The notes under the pieces: generated by a model
Told to the model about the DNA's origin: nothing
What the model saw: the letters and a program-made list of their open reading frames with translations, nothing else
Database searches by the model: none
Shown: positions 60,023 to 64,000 of the stretch, piece by piece
How positions within the stretch are numbered: position 1 is the first letter of the stretch
Layout: the number at the start of each line of letters is the position of its first letter
Made by a program: the position numbers and the translations under genes
From: Streptantibioticus rubrisoli
Lineage (GTDB): Bacteria > Actinomycetota > Actinomycetes > Streptomycetales > Streptomycetaceae
Assembly: GCF_024436055.1 (NCBI RefSeq)
Contig: NZ_JANFNH010000008.1
Span: forward strand, 62,001 to 126,000
Length of the DNA: 64,000 nucleotides
Reading direction: 5' to 3'

Positions 60023-61612
60023 ATGACGACGACACGTGTCCCTGGCGACAAGCGGGGGGTTGAGGACCAGCGCCTGCGCCGCCGTCTGGGGTTCTGGCAG
60101 CTCACCGCCATAGCCTTCGGCGGGGTGATCGGCTCAGGCTGGCTGCTCAGCCCGATGCACGCGGCCCGTACCGCGGGACCCGCGGCACTGATCACCTGGA
60201 CCGTGGGCGGTCTCGCTCTCGTACTGATCGCGCTGGTCATGGTCGAGTTGGCCGCCTCGATCCCGGAGACGGGCGGGCTGGTGCGGTGGCCGCTCTACAC
60301 CTCGGGACGGCTGGTCGCGACGCTCGTCGGCTGGGGCATCTGGGTCTCCTATGCCACCAACCCGCCAAGCGAGTCAGCGGCCGTGCTGCAGTACGCCAGC
60401 CAGTACATCCCGGACCTGTACCACCACGGTCACCTCACGCCCACCGGTATCGCGGCCGGGTTGGTCCTCATGGCCGCCTTCGTCGCAGTCAACTGGTTCG
60501 GCGTGCGACTCTTCGCCCGCGTCAACCTGGCCGTCACCCTCGCCAAGTTCACCATCCCGGCGCTGACCGTGGTGGCACTACTCATCTCCGGCCTGGACGG
60601 ACACAACTTCACCGGGTACGGAGGCTTCGCCCCGTACGGGTATGCCGCACCACTGTCCGCGATCGCCACCGCCGGGGTCATCTACGCCTACACCGGCTTC
60701 CAGGGCCCCATCGACCTGGCTGGCGAAGCCCGCAACCCACGCCGCGACATCCCCCGCGCGGTGATCACCGCACTCCTGCTCTCGATGCTGCTCTACGTCA
60801 TCCTGCAGGTGGTCTTCATCGCCGCCGTGCCAACCGGGAAGCTGCTCGGCGGCTGGCACGGGGTCAACTTCAACTCGCCGTTCGCCGAACTGGCCACATC
60901 CGCCAACCTGACCTGGCTGACCTGGGTGCTGTACGCCGATGCCATCGCCTCACCGGTCGGCTCCGCGCTCGTCTTCACCGCCGAGACCAGCCGGGAGGCG
61001 TACGCCCTGGGCAAGAACGGGCTGCTGCCGGACGCCGTGGCCAGGGTGCACGCGGGGTCCGGGGTGCCGCGGCGCGCGCTGCTGGTGAACTTCGCCATCG
61101 GCGTCGCCTTCCTCCTCCCGTTCGGCGACTGGCAGTCCATCGTCGCGGCCACCAGCGTGCTGGGCTTGTTCGCGTACTCCATCAGCGTCGTCGCCGAAGC
61201 CTCGGTACGGCGGGCGGACCCCGGACGAATGGCCAACTGGGTTCGCGGCACACGGTGGTTCGCACCGGTGGCCTTCGTGATCGCCACCTTGATCTTCTAC
61301 TGGGCGGGCTGGCACGAACTACGCGTGGCGCTCCCCGTGCTCTTCCTGTCCGCGCTGTTGTACGCCTACCAGCAGGTCCGCCGCGAGCGCGACCTCGCCG
61401 ACCTGGTTGCCGGTCTCTGGCTGGTCGGCTACTTGGTCGCGCTGCTGCTGTTCTCCCGCCTCGGCAGCTTCGGAGGCTCCAGGGCGATTCCCGCGCCGTG
61501 GGACTCGTTCGCGGTGGCCGCAGTCGGGCTCGCTGCCTATGTGCGGGCCCTCCACGACTCGGCCCGTCATCTCGCCGTGCACCCGTTGCCACACGGATGG
61601 CGAACCATGTGA
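60023..61612 (+). CDS. APC-family amino acid/polyamine permease
   Basis: A 529-residue transporter with about 12 TM segments. LGFWQLTAIAFGGVIGSGWLLSP is the conserved first-TM APC signature (binding-site glycines), and the second and sixth TM (GFQGPIDLAGEARNPRRDIPRAVITALL) are typical. It imports amino acids or amines, or exchanges them. AGAGGAG is seven bases before the ATG. It is divergent from the sigma factor gene, but co-regulation is unproven. Confidence 0.9.
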   Translation: MTTTRVPGDKRGVEDQRLRRRLGFWQLTAIAFGGVIGSGWLLSPMHAARTAGPAALITWTVGGLALVLIALVMVELAASIPETGGLVRWPLYTSGRLVATLVGWGIWVSYATNPPSESAAVLQYASQYIPDLYHHGHLTPTGIAAGLVLMAAFVAVNWFGVRLFARVNLAVTLAKFTIPALTVVALLISGLDGHNFTGYGGFAPYGYAAPLSAIATAGVIYAYTGFQGPIDLAGEARNPRRDIPRAVITALLLSMLLYVILQVVFIAAVPTGKLLGGWHGVNFNSPFAELATSANLTWLTWVLYADAIASPVGSALVFTAETSREAYALGKNGLLPDAVARVHAGSGVPRRALLVNFAIGVAFLLPFGDWQSIVAATSVLGLFAYSISVVAEASVRRADPGRMANWVRGTRWFAPVAFVIATLIFYWAGWHELRVALPVLFLSALLYAYQQVRRERDLADLVAGLWLVGYLVALLLFSRLGSFGGSRAIPAPWDSFAVAAVGLAAYVRALHDSARHLAVHPLPHGWRTM

Positions 61613-61678
61613 CACCGTGCTGCCACGGTCAGTGGCCGCGCCGCGGCCCGCTCCGCGCGTGCAGCGGGGCGCGGGCGG

Positions 61679-62785
61679 TCACGGCGCGCCCGGCCCCGGG
61701 CCGACGTCGTCCGCGGTGGGCCCGGGGGATGCGCCGCGGTCGGGGGCCGAGGCGATGCCGGGCGCGGGCGCCGTGTTGATCCGGGGCAGGGCGTAGGGAT
61801 GCTCGCGTCGCAGCCAGTCGATGAGTCGTTCGCGAATGACGCAGCGCAGGGTCCAGATGTCGGCGGAGTCCTTGGCGGTGGCCAGTGCTCGTACCTGGAT
61901 CGTGGTGGGGGTGGTGTCGGTCACCACCAGGCTCCACGCCCGTCCGTCCCAGGCCTCTGATTCCTTGAGCACGTTGTGCAGTTGCTCGCGCAGCAGGTCA
62001 ATGGGCGTGGCGTGATCGAGGTGGAGGAAGACCGTTCCGGTCATCTGCGCGCTGCCACGTGACCAGTTCTGGAACGGGTGGTTGGTGAAGTACGACACCG
62101 GCATGGTGATCCGGCGCTCATCCCATGTGTTGACGACCAGGTACGTCAGTGTGATCTCCTCGACGGTGCCCCATTCGCCCTCCACCACCACGGTGTCGCC
62201 CAGGCGCACCATGTCGCCGAAGGCGATCTGCAACCCGGCGAAGAGGTTGCCCAGTGTGGACTGGGCGGCGATACCGGCGACCGCGGCGATCACACCCGCC
62301 GAGGCCAGCACGGAGGTGCCCACCGCCTGCATGGCCGGGATCTGCATCAGCATCACGGCCACCGCGACCACGCCCACGATGGCCGTGACCACCCGCTGGA
62401 TCACCGTCACCTGGGTCCGCACCCGCCGAACTCGCGCGGGATCCTGCGAACTGGCGGCGTAGCGCGCGTAGCTGGACTCGACTATCGCCGTGGCGACCCG
62501 CATCACCAACCCGGCGAGCGCGCCGATCAACACCAGTGTCAGCGCCCGGTTGATACCGGCCTCGTGCCCGCGCCCGATGTGTGCCGCACTGTAACTGCCC
62601 AGTAGCAGTCCGACACACAGGGCGATCCGCAACGGCCACCGGCACTGGCGTAGCAGATGCCACAGCGGACTGTCCGTGTGCCGGGCGCCGATCCTGCGTA
62701 GTGCCCGGTCAACGGCCCAGCTCACGGCCAGGGTGATGACGATGGCGCTTCCTGCGACGATGACGGGTCGCAGTACGGTCTCCAT
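61679..62785 (-). CDS. MscS-family mechanosensitive channel
   Basis: A 368-residue channel protein: four to five N-terminal TM segments, then the MscS pore helix and beta domain (AAVAGIAAQSTLGNLFAGLQIAFGDMVRLGDTVVVEGEWGTVEEITLTYLVVNTWDERRITMPVSYFTNHPFQNW). It opens under membrane tension and releases solutes during osmotic downshock. The start ATG 62785 (METVLRPVIVAGSAIVI) is chosen as the first one before the TM region. It is divergent from the chaplin gene. Confidence 0.9.
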   Translation of the reverse strand: METVLRPVIVAGSAIVITLAVSWAVDRALRRIGARHTDSPLWHLLRQCRWPLRIALCVGLLLGSYSAAHIGRGHEAGINRALTLVLIGALAGLVMRVATAIVESSYARYAASSQDPARVRRVRTQVTVIQRVVTAIVGVVAVAVMLMQIPAMQAVGTSVLASAGVIAAVAGIAAQSTLGNLFAGLQIAFGDMVRLGDTVVVEGEWGTVEEITLTYLVVNTWDERRITMPVSYFTNHPFQNWSRGSAQMTGTVFLHLDHATPIDLLREQLHNVLKESEAWDGRAWSLVVTDTTPTTIQVRALATAKDSADIWTLRCVIRERLIDWLRREHPYALPRINTAPAPGIASAPDRGASPGPTADDVGPGPGAP

Positions 62786-63138
62786 TTCGGCCTTCCTCGG
62801 ACTCGACGCGTCGTGCAGTGACGCGGCTGCGGTTGCCACTGCGACGGTAACGGGTACGACAGGAGCGCGTACCCGGCCGTTCCCGACAGCAAGCACATCG
62901 ACTTCGGTAACTGGAAGTCATCGGCGCAACGCGATGGGTGATGCGTGTCGATGCCAAGGCGGCGCCTGGGTAAGTGGTTGCACGGGATCCTCGACGCCGG
63001 GGCCGGTGCGGGCCGCACGTTCGGCCAACCCCGCCGAACGGGTGTAATTCCCCGTACGGTGCATTTCCAACGCGGCGGAAGGCGGCCACGCGAATACCGT
63101 TTGCGAATCAGTCATTTGACACCCCTGAGGAGCGTGGC
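62786..63138. other. 353-bp divergent region between MscS and chaplin genes
   Basis: No gene seen. Upstream of the chaplin, CGAACGGGTGTAATTCCCCG (63034-63053) includes an imperfect inverted repeat, CGGG/CCCG, about 85 bp before the start; a developmental sigma factor or Bld regulator could act there. Confidence 0.4.
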
Positions 63139-63378
63139 GTGAACAAGTTGAAGAACGCTGTCGTCGTGGCCGTCATTGCTGGAGGCGCCCTGGCCGGTGG
63201 CAGCGGTGCGGCATTCGCTGACGCGGGTGCGGCCGGAGCGGCGGTCGGCTCGCCGGGCGTCATCTCCGGCAACGTCATCCAGGTCCCGATCAGTCTTCCG
63301 ATCAACCTGTGCGGCAACAGCATTGACATCATCGCGCTTCTCAACCCGACATTCGGGAACGCATGCGCTAGCAAGTGA
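63139..63378 (+). CDS. short chaplin
   Basis: A 79-residue short chaplin: a signal peptide to about residue 27 (AFA-DAG), then one chaplin domain, GSPGVISGNVIQVPISLPIN, with LCGNSIDIIALLNPTFGNAC, carrying the conserved pair Cys58 and Cys76. Short chaplins are secreted amyloid-forming surfactants that coat aerial hyphae with rodlets. The GTG at 63139 follows AGGAG by seven bases. This is a strong marker for a streptomycete. Confidence 0.95.
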   Translation: MNKLKNAVVVAVIAGGALAGGSGAAFADAGAAGAAVGSPGVISGNVIQVPISLPINLCGNSIDIIALLNPTFGNACASK

Positions 63379-63509
63379 CCAGACACTGGTCACCCAGCCG
63401 TAGCCGCACCATGACGACCGGTTCCGGGCAGCCGCACCGGGGCCGGTCTTGCGCATGGCTTCGAGCGCGTCGCTGAAGCTCTGACTGCGCGCAGCGCGAA
63501 CGGCCCGCT

Positions 63510-63878
63510 GGACCAGCGCGGGGGAGGTCTTCGCCACGCATGTGTAGTTGGTCTCGCAGACGTTGGCCAGTGGTGACTCCACGGCCTGGGTGACGAGTTG
63601 GTAGGCGTCGAGACGGGACAGCGCGTAGTCGCGGTGCAGCCAGTTGACCAGGTCGAGCTGGGCGACGCGGAAGGCGTCTTCCAACGGGCGGGCGGAGCCG
63701 GTGGAGATGATGTGGGTGTCGGATTCCAGCCGTGCCGTGGGGTGGCAACTCCCTTGAGGAGTTCGACGATCACGACGGTGTCCATCGCGCACTCCACCGC
63801 CACTCCACACGTCTCGCCCTCACCCTGCCGCGCGTGCCCGTCGCGGTACGGCGCGCACGGTCGAGCTGCCACATCCAC
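63510..63878 (-). pseudogene. frameshifted acetamidase/formamidase gene
   Basis: Read on the minus strand, frame A gives DGHARQGEGETCGVAVECAMDTVVIVELLKGVATP and frame B gives TARLESDTHIISTGSARPLEDA...LDAYQLVTQAVESPLANVCETNYTCVAK, consecutive parts of one FmdA_AmdA-family protein. One base (probably a C in a CCCC run near 63740) is missing between them. The N-terminal two-thirds of the enzyme is absent or unrecognisable, and the 3' part runs on without a clear stop, so the gene is broken. Frame A remains open to about 63960. Confidence 0.75.
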
Positions 63879-63960
63879 ACGGCCTCCGTCAGCGGCTCGT
63901 GCGGTGATGCCGTGGTCTGTAGGCCAGTTGATCCCACGGCGTACCGAGTACTCTTGCCAT

Positions 63961-64000
63961 GTGACGACGCATAAGGCCGTTGACGTGAGCGTGGACGCGA
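63961..64000 (+). CDS. possible gene start, cut by window end
   Basis: GTG at 63961 begins a reading frame (MTTHKAVDVSVDA...) open to the window edge. It has no ribosome site, but TACTCT lies six bases upstream (63949-63954), compatible with a leaderless start. Too short to classify. Confidence 0.3.
   Translation, partial: MTTHKAVDVSVDA

Noticed and set aside
1-64000. CRISPR array, tRNA or rRNA genes, prophage
   Set aside because: No regularly spaced repeats, cloverleaf or rRNA-like stretch was seen; the GH25 lysozyme has no other phage genes around it.

Overview
The window looks like a chromosomal segment of a high-GC actinomycete, most likely Streptomyces or a close relative in the Streptomycetaceae. 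The signs are very high GC in third codon positions, GTG/TTG starts, a short chaplin, an actinobacterial SigB/SigF-type sigma factor, WYL, TetR, LacI and BlaI regulators, many secreted glycoside hydrolases and several small actinobacterial domain families. No rRNA, tRNA, CRISPR array, intact insertion sequence or phage was seen. All calls come from reading the sequence; no database search was possible.

Layout. 1-1657: 3' end of a GH15 glucoamylase-like gene and a small secreted protein. 1770-11718: a compact minus-strand biosynthetic cluster (acyl-thioester reductase-like SDR, ketosynthase, ACP, class III aminotransferase, SRPBCC protein, FemAB-like GNAT, acyl-CoA dehydrogenase, P450, MFS exporter) with paired palindromic operators in front of the exporter. 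11909-18739: an SDR remnant, small proteins, a CDA-family deaminase, a double-ABM membrane protein, a berberine-bridge-type oxidase and an AlkB-like dioxygenase. 18883-26133: LacI regulator, an orphan binding protein and palindromic operators, then an ether-lipid-like set (alkyl-DHAP synthase-like oxidase, diacylglycerol kinase-like enzyme, TetR, glycerol-3-phosphate dehydrogenase). 26366-33085: GH25 lysozyme, RtcB ligase, Na+/H+ antiporter, GH27 alpha-galactosidase.

33199-41762: PAP2 phosphatase and BlaI-type repressor sharing two operators, ArsR with a zinc-type CDF transporter, an XRE-flavin fusion, a universal stress protein, a lipoprotein and secreted phosphoesterase behind a possible PHO box, and a membrane-anchored protein. 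41884-44754: a complete lasso-peptide set in the order A-C-B1-B2 without an exporter. 45368-54878: MecA-like penicillin-binding protein, CHASE3-HAMP-GAF-PP2C phosphatase, GH3 glucosidase with a ricin lectin tail, an EamA exporter with a matching ArsR-like regulator, and a DUF488 protein. 55112-55789: an M-box magnesium riboswitch with a built-in Shine-Dalgarno sequestering stem, a proline-rich leader ORF and a 90-residue protein. 55894-64000: DUF3224 protein and WYL regulator around a long palindrome, a sigma factor, an APC permease, an MscS channel, a chaplin and a broken acetamidase gene.

The most promising new biology is (i) the 1.8-11.7 kb cluster, which has the parts to make an acyl chain, release it as an aldehyde, aminate it and acylate it; (ii) the lasso peptide, whose predicted core GVEGITPEGWHAHWMGW I do not recognise; and (iii) the M-box, which seems to control a leader peptide and an unknown small protein rather than a magnesium transporter. 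Several regulators (TetR, ArsR and others) sit next to palindromes at their own promoters, so the regulatory circuits can largely be read from the DNA.
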